Assembly (NCBI GenBank): GCA_965208745.1
Contig: CBDBPN010000004.1
Span: 3,038,001 to 3,102,000, forward strand
Reading direction: 5' to 3'
Length of the DNA: 64,000 nt
DNA from: VXNE01 sp965208745
GTDB taxonomy: Bacteria; Pseudomonadota; Gammaproteobacteria; Pseudomonadales; Azotimanducaceae
Position 1 is the first letter of the stretch. Each line of letters opens with the position of its first letter. Below are positions 43,841 through 51,936 of this stretch, piece after piece. A model generated the notes under the pieces. It was not told where the DNA came from. It did no database searches and saw only the letters and a list, made by a program, of their open reading frames with translations. The translations under genes were made by a program, and so were the position numbers.

Positions 43841-44358
43841 GCCGGGTCGTCATCTCGGTGATCGGACACGACCGGCCAGGGCTCGTGAACGATCTGGCGA
43901 AGCTCGCCGCCGACCTCAATCTCTCCATCGAGGACAGTCGCATGACCGTCCTCGGCGGCGAGTTCGCGGTGCTCATGAGCATCGTGGGCGGGGATCTCGC
44001 CCTGGGGCGCCTCGAGACCAAGCTCGAGCGCCTCGCCGAGGACAAGGACCTGGCGTGGCTCCTGCGCCGCACGGGGGAGCGCACCGACGTCGAGGGCCGC
44101 GTGCCGTACACGGTCAGCGTGACGGCGATGGACCATCCCGGCATCGTGCACCGGGTGGCGAGCTTCTTCTCGTCCCGCGACATCAATATCTACAACCTGG
44201 ACACGGTGAGCGAGCGCGCCGCGCATACGGGCACCCCGATCTTCTCGCTCGTCATGGAGGTCGAGCTGCCGCCGGAGGTGCGGATCGCGGAGCTCCGCGA
44301 CGCCTTCTTCTACTTCTGCGACGACCACGACCTCGACGCGGAGTTCCGGCCGAGCTGA
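43837..44358 (+). CDS. gcvR: Two-ACT-domain protein, GcvR-like
   Basis: GcvR is an ACT-domain antagonist of the glycine-cleavage activator GcvA. 173 residues: first ACT domain VVISVIGHDRPGLVNDLAKLAADLNLSIEDSRMTVLGGEFAVLM, second VTAMDHPGIVHRVASFFSSRDINIYNLDTVSERA. The start is the GTG overlapping the glyS stop, so it is coupled to glycyl-tRNA synthetase. The pairing fits a glycine-responsive role, which is inference. A general ACT protein is the alternative. Confidence 0.85.
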   Translation: MSRVVISVIGHDRPGLVNDLAKLAADLNLSIEDSRMTVLGGEFAVLMSIVGGDLALGRLETKLERLAEDKDLAWLLRRTGERTDVEGRVPYTVSVTAMDHPGIVHRVASFFSSRDINIYNLDTVSERAAHTGTPIFSLVMEVELPPEVRIAELRDAFFYFCDDHDLDAEFRPS

Positions 44359-44480
44359 GGCGGCCCGCCGCCCGGTGCCGGTTGTGGGTGCGGCGTCGAT
44401 TGACAATCTCCGGCCCCAAACCGCAAGATGCGCGGCCTTGCCTGACGTATCCACGATCCGTGAACTCGACTCTGGAAATC

Positions 44481-45068
44481 ATGCCCGTGGCACACCGTGT
44501 CGCACTCTGTGACCGGGAGATGCGCAACGCCCATTGCGGGGGCGTGGTCTGGTTGACCGGCCTCTCGGGTGCGGGCAAATCCACGCTCGCGTTCGCCCTC
44601 GAAGAACGCCTGTTTCGCGAGGGTATGCAGGTGTATGTCCTGGATGGCGACAACCTGCGCCATGGCTTGAATGCGGACCTCGGCTTCTCGCGGGGAAATC
44701 GTCGCGAGAACATCCGGCGTGCGGGGGAAGTGGCTGCACTGTTCGCGGATGCCGGCGTGCTGTGTATCGCTGCCTTTATCTCGCCCTACCGCGCTGATCG
44801 GGAGGCGAGAGAGGCCGCGCAGGGTCGTTTCTACGAGGTTTTCGTCCGGGCGGATCTCGCGACGTGCGAGCGCCGGGATCCCAAGGGGCTTTACCGTCGC
44901 GCCCGGGTGGGGGAGATTCGGAACTTCACTGCTATCGATGATCGCTATGAAGAGCCCAAACGACCGTCTCTGATCGTCAACACCGCGACGAACACTGTGG
45001 ACAGTTGCGTGACCGAGCTGACTGACTTCGTCGCGGCCCGCTTTGGCCTGCACGACAGGATCGCGTGA
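44481..45068 (+). CDS. cysC: Adenylylsulfate kinase CysC
   Basis: Phosphorylates APS to PAPS, the universal sulfate donor. 195 residues with P-loop WLTGLSGAGKSTLA, LDGDNLRHGLNADLGFSRGNRRENIRRAGEVA, AFISPYRADRE, RDPKGLYRRARVGEIRNFTAIDDRYEEP. ATG 44481 is used; GTG 44460 is also possible. Unlike the CysC-like domain of the broken cysNC it has no frame damage. It overlaps the following sulfotransferase gene as GTGA, so its PAPS is most likely for that enzyme. Confidence 0.92.
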   Translation: MPVAHRVALCDREMRNAHCGGVVWLTGLSGAGKSTLAFALEERLFREGMQVYVLDGDNLRHGLNADLGFSRGNRRENIRRAGEVAALFADAGVLCIAAFISPYRADREAREAAQGRFYEVFVRADLATCERRDPKGLYRRARVGEIRNFTAIDDRYEEPKRPSLIVNTATNTVDSCVTELTDFVAARFGLHDRIA

Positions 45069-48000
45069 CGGCCAGGTACGCTGAGGTGCGTCGCGTGAGT
45101 GTTGTGGAGACCCACAGGACGGCTGTGCTCGTGGCGGGCATGCATCGCAGTGGCACGTCGGCGCTGACGCGAGTGTTGGCGGGCCTCGGCTGTGATCTGC
45201 CGGCCACCCTTATGGAAGCCAACGAGTACAACGTGGCCGGATATTGGGAGTCGCAGGAGATTGTCGACCTGAACGACGCGTTGCTCGCATCCGCGGGCTC
45301 GTCGTGGGACGACTGGGAACCGTTCCATCCCGGCTGGTACGCCTCGCCGGTCGCCGGAGACTGGCGCCGGCGAGCGACCGCCGCGGTTGGGAGTGAGTTC
45401 GGCCAGAGCACCCTGTTCGTGCTGAAGGATCCACGGGTGTGTCGCCTCTTGCCCTTCTGGTTTGATGTGCTCGAGGGCCTTGGCGTCGATTGCCGCGTAG
45501 TCCTCCCAATCCGGAGCCCGCTTGAGGTGGCCCGGTCACTCGAGGACCGCGATGCGATGGAGCCGTCGGTGGGCATGCTGCTGTGGCTGCGGCATGTGCT
45601 CGACGCCGAGGCTGCGTCGCGCAACCGGCCCAGGTCCTTCGTTCGTTTCGACGGGTTGCTCGACAACTGGGAGAGTCTGGCCGACTCGATGGGCCGGGAG
45701 TTGAAGATTTGCTGGCCCCGTCGTTCGACGCCAGCGAGTCTCGAGATCGAGGAAAGGCTCGATCCGACCATCCGGCACCACGTTCTGGACACCGCCCTGG
45801 GTGCGCGAAACCCGGAGATCCCGCCTTGGGTGGGGTGGACGTTCGACGTTCTCGACCGCTGGTCGCACGGTGTGGTGAACGAGGATGATCGGGGAGGGCT
45901 GGATGCAGTGCGTACGGCGTTCGACGAGGCCGGCGCGACGTTTGCGAGGGCGGTTGTCGCTGGCGTGCGGGTCGGCCGGCGCAACCGTGCGCTCACCGAA
46001 CAAGCGGATGTTCTGGAAGGAGAGGCCAGCACCCTCCGCGAGCTGGTTTCGGATCGTGACGGTCGGATCGAGGCGCTCCAACGCGAGGTCGCGAATCGCA
46101 ACGAAAATGCGTCGTACCTCAACGATCTTGTCGCGGGTAAGGACGCACAGGTTTCGGCGCTTCAAGCTGGGGTCGAGGCACTTGACCGGAAGATCGAGGC
46201 ACGTGACCGGAAGATCGAGTCACGTGACCAGAAGATCGAGTCACGTGACCAGAAGATTGATGCCTTGAACCAGGAGGTGGCGGGCCGCGATGGCGAAATC
46301 GCCTCTCTGAGAGGTCGCATCAACGAGCTGGACACACAGCTCGACGCCATGGGCCAGACGGTGGGGAACCGCGACGGCGAAGTCGCGTCTCTGAGAGGTC
46401 GCGTCAACGAGCTGGACGCACAGCTCGACGCCATGGGCCAGACGGTGGGGAACCGCGATGCCGAAGTCGCGTCTCTGAGAGGTCGCATCAACGAGCTGGA
46501 CGCACAGCTCGACGCCATGGGCCAGACGGTGGGGGACCGCGATGCTGAAGTCGCGTCTTTGAGAGGTCGCATCAACGAGCTGGGCGCACAGCTCGACGTC
46601 GTGGACCAGACGGTGGGGGACCGCGATGCCGAACTTTCGGCGGTGTATGCATCGACATCATGGCGGCTTACCAGACCTTTGAGGGAGGGTAAACGAGCGG
46701 TCAAGGGTGGTGTGGGCCTCATCGCCCGAGGGGCTCTCGCCGTGGCGTCCCCAGTCCTGGGTGGCGTAGGGAAGGTCACGTGGTTGCCCAGATCCTGGCG
46801 GACGCGCCTTCAGGGCGCGGCCCTGTCCACAGCAGCCCGAAGGCTCGTGTCGCCGCCGACCGTGTTCATCCACTCGGGGTGGTTGGACCTTGCGGATCGG
46901 AACTACTACGCACGGGCGTTGGGTGGTCCGTTGCCTATCTTGTTCGACCCGGACTTCTACCTCGGGACGTACCCCGACATCGCGGCGTCCGGCAGGGATC
47001 CTCTAACGCACTACGTCCAACATGGCGCTGTTGAGGGCCGGTGGCCCATCCGCCTGGACGGTGCGGAGATCGACCCGACCATAGAAGCGCTGCATCGGTT
47101 CGACACCGCATCGGAGGACGCCCACACATTCGATCTCGACTTCACGAGGACTCTCTATCCAGAGCTTGCATCACTTGAGGACGGGGAGTTGGCCTTGGTC
47201 TGTGCTGGGGAGGGTGGTTCGCGAGTCGGAAGCATGGCTGCGTTTCTTCGCGAGCTGTGCGACAACCCGAGGGAAATTCCCATTGACTTCAATGCTGCGG
47301 CGTATCTGGCTCTTTATCCGGACCTGCGCGCACTAGCGGACCGGTCTCCACTGGAGGCTTTGAGGCACTACATGGTTCATGGAAGGTTCGAGCCACGCCT
47401 GCACACCCTTCGGGTTGAACCCGTGCGTCGGCGAGAGGCTACGCCCGACCTGCCTCCGCAGAGTTGTGACCGGCTGACGCCCCCCCTCTGCGTGCTAGCA
47501 CACGTCTACTATCCCGACTTGTGGGACGAGATTGCCGATTGTCTTCTGAATTTGCCGTCCGGCAGTTTCGATCTCTATGTGAATCTCGTAGACGATACGT
47601 TTGACGGGGCTTTCCTGGCGAAGGTGCGGGGGCTCTTTCCGGAAGCGCGCGTTTACATCAGCGAGAACATCGGCCGGGACATCGGCGGGTATCTCGCGCT
47701 GTGGCGGAACCTGCCGGCACAGGCATACGACGTGTTTTGCCTGGTACATACCAAGAAGAGTCCCCACATAGCCCCGGGCGCCGCCCAGCAGTGGCGGCGG
47801 CAGCTACTGAGATCTCTGCTGGGTGACCCCGAGCGCGCGGCGGAGAACTTGCAGAAGATGCTCGACGACCAGACGATCGGACAGTTGGGCTCCGGTCGCT
47901 TCAGGAACGATGACCTCGCGAAAAACCGCGAGAAGTATGGCCGTTTTCTGAATATTCTCAACATCGACGAAGCGCCGGAAGCGCTGGAGTTTCTCTCGGG

Positions 48001-48184
48001 CACCATGATGTTCGTCCGCGGTGCCGTACTACGACGTGTCTTTGAGGCCGCAAGTGACCTGCCGCTCGAAGCGGGCGATCCGCGGACCGCAGGTGGTGAT
48101 CCGGATGGTACCTGGGCCCACGCTGTCGAACGGGCCTTCGGGGCGGTTGTTCGGGACATGGGTTACCGCTTCGAGTGGCGGTAG
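45065..48184 (+). CDS. Sulfotransferase/coiled-coil/RgpF-like glycan protein (1039 aa)
   Basis: A large multidomain protein. Residues ~15-270: sulfotransferase domain with PAPS-binding VLVAGMHRSGTSALTRVLAGLG and FVLKDPRVCRLLPFW. Residues ~310-520: long coiled coil built of tandem repeats (seven-residue RDQKIES units, then four 28-residue units ASLRGRINELDAQLDAMGQT). Then STSWRLTRPLREGKRAV, a motif seen in glycosyltransferases, and two FDPDFYLGTYPDIAASGRDPLTHYVQHG-type repeats. The C-terminal ~240 residues resemble the RgpF rhamnan-synthesis domain (VLAHVYYPDLWDEI, VYISENIGRDIGGYLALW, VHTKKSP). Coupled to cysC. Probably sulfates a glycan; the exact step is inferred. Confidence 0.8.
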   Translation: MTARYAEVRRVSVVETHRTAVLVAGMHRSGTSALTRVLAGLGCDLPATLMEANEYNVAGYWESQEIVDLNDALLASAGSSWDDWEPFHPGWYASPVAGDWRRRATAAVGSEFGQSTLFVLKDPRVCRLLPFWFDVLEGLGVDCRVVLPIRSPLEVARSLEDRDAMEPSVGMLLWLRHVLDAEAASRNRPRSFVRFDGLLDNWESLADSMGRELKICWPRRSTPASLEIEERLDPTIRHHVLDTALGARNPEIPPWVGWTFDVLDRWSHGVVNEDDRGGLDAVRTAFDEAGATFARAVVAGVRVGRRNRALTEQADVLEGEASTLRELVSDRDGRIEALQREVANRNENASYLNDLVAGKDAQVSALQAGVEALDRKIEARDRKIESRDQKIESRDQKIDALNQEVAGRDGEIASLRGRINELDTQLDAMGQTVGNRDGEVASLRGRVNELDAQLDAMGQTVGNRDAEVASLRGRINELDAQLDAMGQTVGDRDAEVASLRGRINELGAQLDVVDQTVGDRDAELSAVYASTSWRLTRPLREGKRAVKGGVGLIARGALAVASPVLGGVGKVTWLPRSWRTRLQGAALSTAARRLVSPPTVFIHSGWLDLADRNYYARALGGPLPILFDPDFYLGTYPDIAASGRDPLTHYVQHGAVEGRWPIRLDGAEIDPTIEALHRFDTASEDAHTFDLDFTRTLYPELASLEDGELALVCAGEGGSRVGSMAAFLRELCDNPREIPIDFNAAAYLALYPDLRALADRSPLEALRHYMVHGRFEPRLHTLRVEPVRRREATPDLPPQSCDRLTPPLCVLAHVYYPDLWDEIADCLLNLPSGSFDLYVNLVDDTFDGAFLAKVRGLFPEARVYISENIGRDIGGYLALWRNLPAQAYDVFCLVHTKKSPHIAPGAAQQWRRQLLRSLLGDPERAAENLQKMLDDQTIGQLGSGRFRNDDLAKNREKYGRFLNILNIDEAPEALEFLSGTMMFVRGAVLRRVFEAASDLPLEAGDPRTAGGDPDGTWAHAVERAFGAVVRDMGYRFEWR
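46183..46262 (+). repeat. 21-bp tandem repeats in the coiled-coil region
   Basis: Four in-frame 21-bp units around CACGTGACCAGAAGATCGAG encode single heptads (DRKIEA, RDRKIES, RDQKIES, RDQKIDA). The near-identity of the last units at DNA level shows recent expansion by slippage or recombination. Confidence 0.85.
46288..46623 (+). repeat. 84-bp tandem repeat, four units
   Basis: Four units of exactly 84 bp (28 codons, four heptads) with CTGAGAGGTCGC recurring at 46307, 46391 and 46475, and as TTGAGAGGTCGC at 46559. Each encodes ASLRGRINELDAQLDAMGQT plus VGNRD and a two-residue link. Units are nearly identical in DNA, so copy number is likely to vary between strains, changing coiled-coil length without a frameshift. 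Confidence 0.92.
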
Positions 48185-48199
48185 GGACGGGAGACGATC

Positions 48200-49345
48200 A
48201 TGCGGATTTGCGTTGTCTGCCACGAAGCTAGCCCGATGGGTGCGCCAAGGATTGGGTTTGACATTGCGTCGTTCCTGGCAGAGCGGCACGAGATCACTTT
48301 GCTGGCCAAGATGGGTGGGGCCTTGGTCGAATGTCCGCGCTATGCCTCACTCCGGGGCTCCTATCGCTGCGTGGGCACTAGCCAACGTTCGTCGGGCCTC
48401 ACGTATGCACAGCGTGTCGATGCGGCCGTCGTCGATCTGCGGGAGCTATCACCGGATGTACTCTACGTTAACTCCGTGGTGTCGGGAGAGTGGTGTGAAG
48501 CAGGCGGGCGCGTTGGCATCCCGGTTGCGCTACACACTTACGAGACGCGCCACAGTCTGCCGGCGATACTGTCGGATTACTGCACTGCCGGCGTGCTCCG
48601 GTGGGTGGACCTGTTGGTCGGGGCTTCGCGAACCGCCATTTACGACCTTGAGGAGATAACCGATACGTCGGTACGAAACCGCTTTGAGTTCGGCATCGTC
48701 GTTGATACCGAGACCGTCCTTTCCCTGAGCGCATGCGAGGTGCCTCCGCCACGCAACAGCCAAGGCGACCTGCTTGGTCGAGCATCGGCGCCCCGTCCGA
48801 TAGTGGGGATGTGCGGGCTCCCGGAGCCAGAGGGCTCGGACATCTTCGTCGAGACGGCAAGACGGTCGCCGGATTACGACTTTCTCTGGATCGGTTCGTG
48901 GGGATCTCCGGAAAGCCGCGACACCGCGGTCGCGTTCGAGCAGTTCAAATCGCTCGGTCTTCGGAACTTCTACGTGGCGGGCCCGGTCGATAACCCCTAC
49001 CCCTACATGGACATGCTCGACGCCTTCGTGCTGACATCCGCAGTCGATCCGAATCCGTTGGTTCTGGCCGAGGCGTTGTTGTTGGGCAAGAAGACATTGG
49101 CTTTCTCCGGTACGGGAGCGAGTTTAGAACTGCTCGCACGGTTCGGCTACGCCTTTCACGGGAACGCGGACGCGCCGCGCGTCGCGAAGGTGCTTCCCGC
49201 AGTGCTCCAGGACCGTGTCAGTTGGCAGTCCGACCTGTGGGCACGGGTCCGGCGTGAAGTGGATGGGGAGCAGAAGCTCAAGCAGCTCGAAGCACTGCTG
49301 GAGGGGCTCGCCAGCGATGGTCCCGTAGCCCGTGCCGTGTCCTGA
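48200..49345 (+). CDS. Glycosyltransferase, GT4-like
   Basis: A 381-residue GT-B-type glycosyltransferase. N-terminal half: MRICVVCHEASPMGAPRIGFDIASFLAERHEITLL and DVLYVNSVVSGEW; C-terminal nucleotide-sugar part: PIVGMCGLPEPEGSDIFVETA, FLWIGSWGSPESRD, NFYVAGPVDNPYPYMDMLDAFVLTSAVDPNPLVLAEALLLGK, where the DPNPLVLAEAL matches the EX7E-like donor region. Donor and acceptor unknown. Part of the plus-strand glycan operon, 15 bases after the sulfotransferase gene. Confidence 0.85.
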   Translation: MRICVVCHEASPMGAPRIGFDIASFLAERHEITLLAKMGGALVECPRYASLRGSYRCVGTSQRSSGLTYAQRVDAAVVDLRELSPDVLYVNSVVSGEWCEAGGRVGIPVALHTYETRHSLPAILSDYCTAGVLRWVDLLVGASRTAIYDLEEITDTSVRNRFEFGIVVDTETVLSLSACEVPPPRNSQGDLLGRASAPRPIVGMCGLPEPEGSDIFVETARRSPDYDFLWIGSWGSPESRDTAVAFEQFKSLGLRNFYVAGPVDNPYPYMDMLDAFVLTSAVDPNPLVLAEALLLGKKTLAFSGTGASLELLARFGYAFHGNADAPRVAKVLPAVLQDRVSWQSDLWARVRREVDGEQKLKQLEALLEGLASDGPVARAVS

Positions 49346-49367
49346 CGCAGGGAATGCGAGTACTGCG

Positions 49368-49949
49368 ATGCACTTGAAGCCGCACGCAATCCCCGAGGTG
49401 AAGCTGATGTCCCCTGTGCGGCACGGCGACCACCGGGGGTTCTTCTCCGAGGTCTACAATCGGCGCGCGCTTTTGGCCGAAGGTGTCGACATCGATTTCG
49501 TGCAGGACAATCACTCCCTGTCCAAGGAGCGGGGGACTGTGCGCGGACTGCATTTCCAAGTGCCTCCGTTTGCCCAAGCGAAGCTGGTGCGCGTTCTCCG
49601 TGGTTCCGCGTTCGACGTGGCCGTGGACCTGCGGCGCGGCTCACCCACGTTCGGACGACACGTTACGGTCACGCTGTCTGCGGCGGAAGGCAACCAAATC
49701 CTGGTGCCTGCCGGCTTCGCGCACGGACTGATGACGCTGGAGCCAGGGACTGAGGTGCTCTACAAGGTCAGCGACTATTACGCGCCGGACCAAGACCGTG
49801 GAATCCTCTGGAACGACCCGGTACTGGAGATCGATTGGCCGATCACCGGCCCCGAGGTGGTTGTCTCGGACAAGGATCTTGCTCAACCGACACTGGCAGA
49901 CTTCGCAACGCCGTTCGAATACGTGCGCGCAGGCCGAGGGAATCCCTGA
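49368..49949 (+). CDS. rfbC: dTDP-4-dehydrorhamnose 3,5-epimerase
   Basis: RmlC, third enzyme of dTDP-L-rhamnose synthesis. 193 residues from ATG 49368: DHRGFFSEVYNRRAL, FVQDNHSLSKERGTVRGLHFQ (catalytic His in RGLHFQ), GSAFDVAVDLRRGSPTFG, VPAGFAHGLMTLEPGTEVLYKVSDYYAPDQDRGILWNDP. An upstream in-frame start would overlap the glycosyltransferase end. Its stop overlaps the next start as TGATG. RfbA is on the other strand at 60.6 kb; RfbB was not seen in the window. Confidence 0.94.
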   Translation: MHLKPHAIPEVKLMSPVRHGDHRGFFSEVYNRRALLAEGVDIDFVQDNHSLSKERGTVRGLHFQVPPFAQAKLVRVLRGSAFDVAVDLRRGSPTFGRHVTVTLSAAEGNQILVPAGFAHGLMTLEPGTEVLYKVSDYYAPDQDRGILWNDPVLEIDWPITGPEVVVSDKDLAQPTLADFATPFEYVRAGRGNP

Positions 49950-50968
49950 TGCGGGTGCTCGTGACCGGTGCCGGCGGGTACATCGGAACGGTGTTGACGC
50001 CGATGCTGCTTGAGGCCGGCTACAGGGTTCGGGCCATCGACCGGTTCTTCTTCGGCCGGGAGCTACTGGTGCAACATCCCCGGCTTGAAGTCGTCGTCGA
50101 GGACAGTCGTCGCCTGCTGCCCCGCCATTTCGAAGGAGTGGACGCGGTCATCGATCTTGTGGCCATCTCGAACGATCCGTCCGGCGAGATGTTTCAGGTG
50201 GCGACCCTCGCTATCAACCACGAGAGCCGCGTTCGGACGGCGAGTTTGGCGAAAGATGCTGGCGCGACGCGGTACGTGCTGCCATCTTCGTGCAGCATCT
50301 ATGGGTTTCAGGAAGACGGTGTCACTGCTGATGAGGCGGCGCCGACGCGGCCCCTGACGACGTACGCGCGTGCCAACGAGATGGCCGAGCGGGGTGTTCT
50401 GGCGCTGGCGGACGAGACGTTCTGCGTTGTGGTGTTACGCCAGGCCACGGTGTTTGGGTTGTCTCCACGCATGCGTTTCGATCTGGCGATCAACGGCATG
50501 ACCTACGGCGCATGGAAGACCGGCAAACTGCCTCTGATGCGCGACGGTACGCAGTGGCGGCCGATGATTCATGTGCGGGACACCGCCCGTGCTCAGAAAT
50601 TTGTGCTGGAGTCCGTCGCAGATCGCGTGAACGGCGAGATCTTCAACGTGGGGTCCGGAAGGGAGACCTGGCAGATCGGTCCCTTGGGCGAACTGGTCGC
50701 TTCTTGCGTCCCGAACGAGGTTTCGATCGAGTGGTATGGGGATCCGGACCGGCGCAGCTATCGAGTGTCGTTCGACAAGCTGGAAGCGCTTGGTTACTCT
50801 GCGGATTGGACCGTGTCCGATGGTGTCGCAGAGATTTGCGAAGCACTCGACGACGGTCGTGTCGAGCGGACGACGCGAACGATCACCCTCGATTGGTACA
50901 AGGAGCTGGTGCGTTGGCATCGGCTGGTACGCGAAGCGGAGATGTACGGGGGGATCGTCGACATATGA
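49949..50968 (+). CDS. SDR-family NAD-dependent nucleotide-sugar epimerase/dehydratase
   Basis: An extended short-chain dehydrogenase, 339 residues. The NAD-binding GxxGxxG is VTGAGGYIGTVLTPMLLEAGY, then VIDLVAISNDPS and LPSSCSIYGFQED. The usual YxxxK catalytic pair reads YARAN (TTYARANEMAERG), so the lysine is replaced by asparagine. It is placed between rfbC and rfbD, where RmlB (dTDP-glucose 4,6-dehydratase) would fit, but it lacks RmlB's typical SSDEVYG motif. Probably a sugar-modifying SDR of changed or reduced activity. Confidence 0.8.
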   Translation: MRVLVTGAGGYIGTVLTPMLLEAGYRVRAIDRFFFGRELLVQHPRLEVVVEDSRRLLPRHFEGVDAVIDLVAISNDPSGEMFQVATLAINHESRVRTASLAKDAGATRYVLPSSCSIYGFQEDGVTADEAAPTRPLTTYARANEMAERGVLALADETFCVVVLRQATVFGLSPRMRFDLAINGMTYGAWKTGKLPLMRDGTQWRPMIHVRDTARAQKFVLESVADRVNGEIFNVGSGRETWQIGPLGELVASCVPNEVSIEWYGDPDRRSYRVSFDKLEALGYSADWTVSDGVAEICEALDDGRVERTTRTITLDWYKELVRWHRLVREAEMYGGIVDI

Positions 50969-51831
50969 GGGTCGTGTTGCTCGGTGCTGGTGGACAGCTT
51001 GGAACGGACTTGCGCCGAGCCCACGCCGAGGTGGGAGGTTCCTTTGAACTGGTGCCGCTAAGTCGCGACAAGCTGGATGTCACCGCCCCAGAGCTGGAGG
51101 AGCAGCTGGGGGACTTGCGCTTCGACGTGCTGGTCAACTGCACCGGTTACCACAGGACGGACGAGGCCGAAGGCAACGCGAGCGCCGCGTTCGCGGTCAA
51201 CGCACACGCCGTGCAACGGATGGCGTGCGCATGCGCCCGTCGTCGTGCACGGCTTGTCCACATTAGCACCGATTACGTCTTTGGCGGCGATACGGAGCGC
51301 AGAAACCCGTTTGAGGAAAACGACCCGATGGCGCCAGTCAATGTCTATGGCGCGTCAAAGGCGCTCGGGGAAACGCTGGCGCGCCAGAGCTGCGAGGACG
51401 TGGTGGTGTTGCGGATCGCGTCGCTCTTCGGAGTTGCCGGGGCGAGCGCCAAAGGGGGTAATTTCGTCGAAACCATTCTGCGGCTCGCTCGGCAACGCCG
51501 CGAACTGACGGTTGTGGACGATCAGGTCATGTCGCCGACCGCCTCGGCGGACGTAGCGGCGGTGATGTTGCGGATGCTGTCTGCGGACTGCGAAAGGGGA
51601 ACGTGGCACGTCGTCAATGGCGGCGCGGCGACGTGGTACGAGTTCGCTCGCGAGATTCTGTCTCAAGCCGGGCGGGCTACGGCTGTCGTACCATGCTCCA
51701 GCGCGGACTATCCTTCTGGGGCCGCGCGGCCCAAGTTCAGCGTCCTTCGCAATGCCAAGTGCAGTGCGACTTGGGGTGCCCTTGCGCCGTGGCAGGAGGC
51801 TCTGGAGCGGTATCTAGCCACGCGGAATTGA
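50965..51831 (+). CDS. rfbD: dTDP-4-dehydrorhamnose reductase
   Basis: RmlD, last step of dTDP-L-rhamnose synthesis. 288 residues, MRVVLLGAGGQLGTDLRR at the N-terminus, VLVNCTGYHRTDEAEGN, HISTDYVFGGD and catalytic VNVYGASKALGE (YxxxK), then DQVMSPTASADVA. ATG overlaps the preceding stop (ATGA). Closes the plus-strand run that starts with cysC. About 100 bases separate it from the convergent gene at 51937. Confidence 0.93.
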   Translation: MRVVLLGAGGQLGTDLRRAHAEVGGSFELVPLSRDKLDVTAPELEEQLGDLRFDVLVNCTGYHRTDEAEGNASAAFAVNAHAVQRMACACARRRARLVHISTDYVFGGDTERRNPFEENDPMAPVNVYGASKALGETLARQSCEDVVVLRIASLFGVAGASAKGGNFVETILRLARQRRELTVVDDQVMSPTASADVAAVMLRMLSADCERGTWHVVNGGAATWYEFAREILSQAGRATAVVPCSSADYPSGAARPKFSVLRNAKCSATWGALAPWQEALERYLATRN

Positions 51832-51936
51832 AACGGGCCATGCTGGGCGTTGCCGGATCGTCCTGCGTGTGATTGGCCGGCCACTCGGACGTTCCGCCAA
51901 CTCGTCATCAACTCCTTCCTGGTTGGTTCACCTTGT

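Noticed and set aside
46183..46623. CRISPR array
   Set aside because: The repeats are contiguous, have no spacers and keep a coding frame; they encode coiled-coil heptads.
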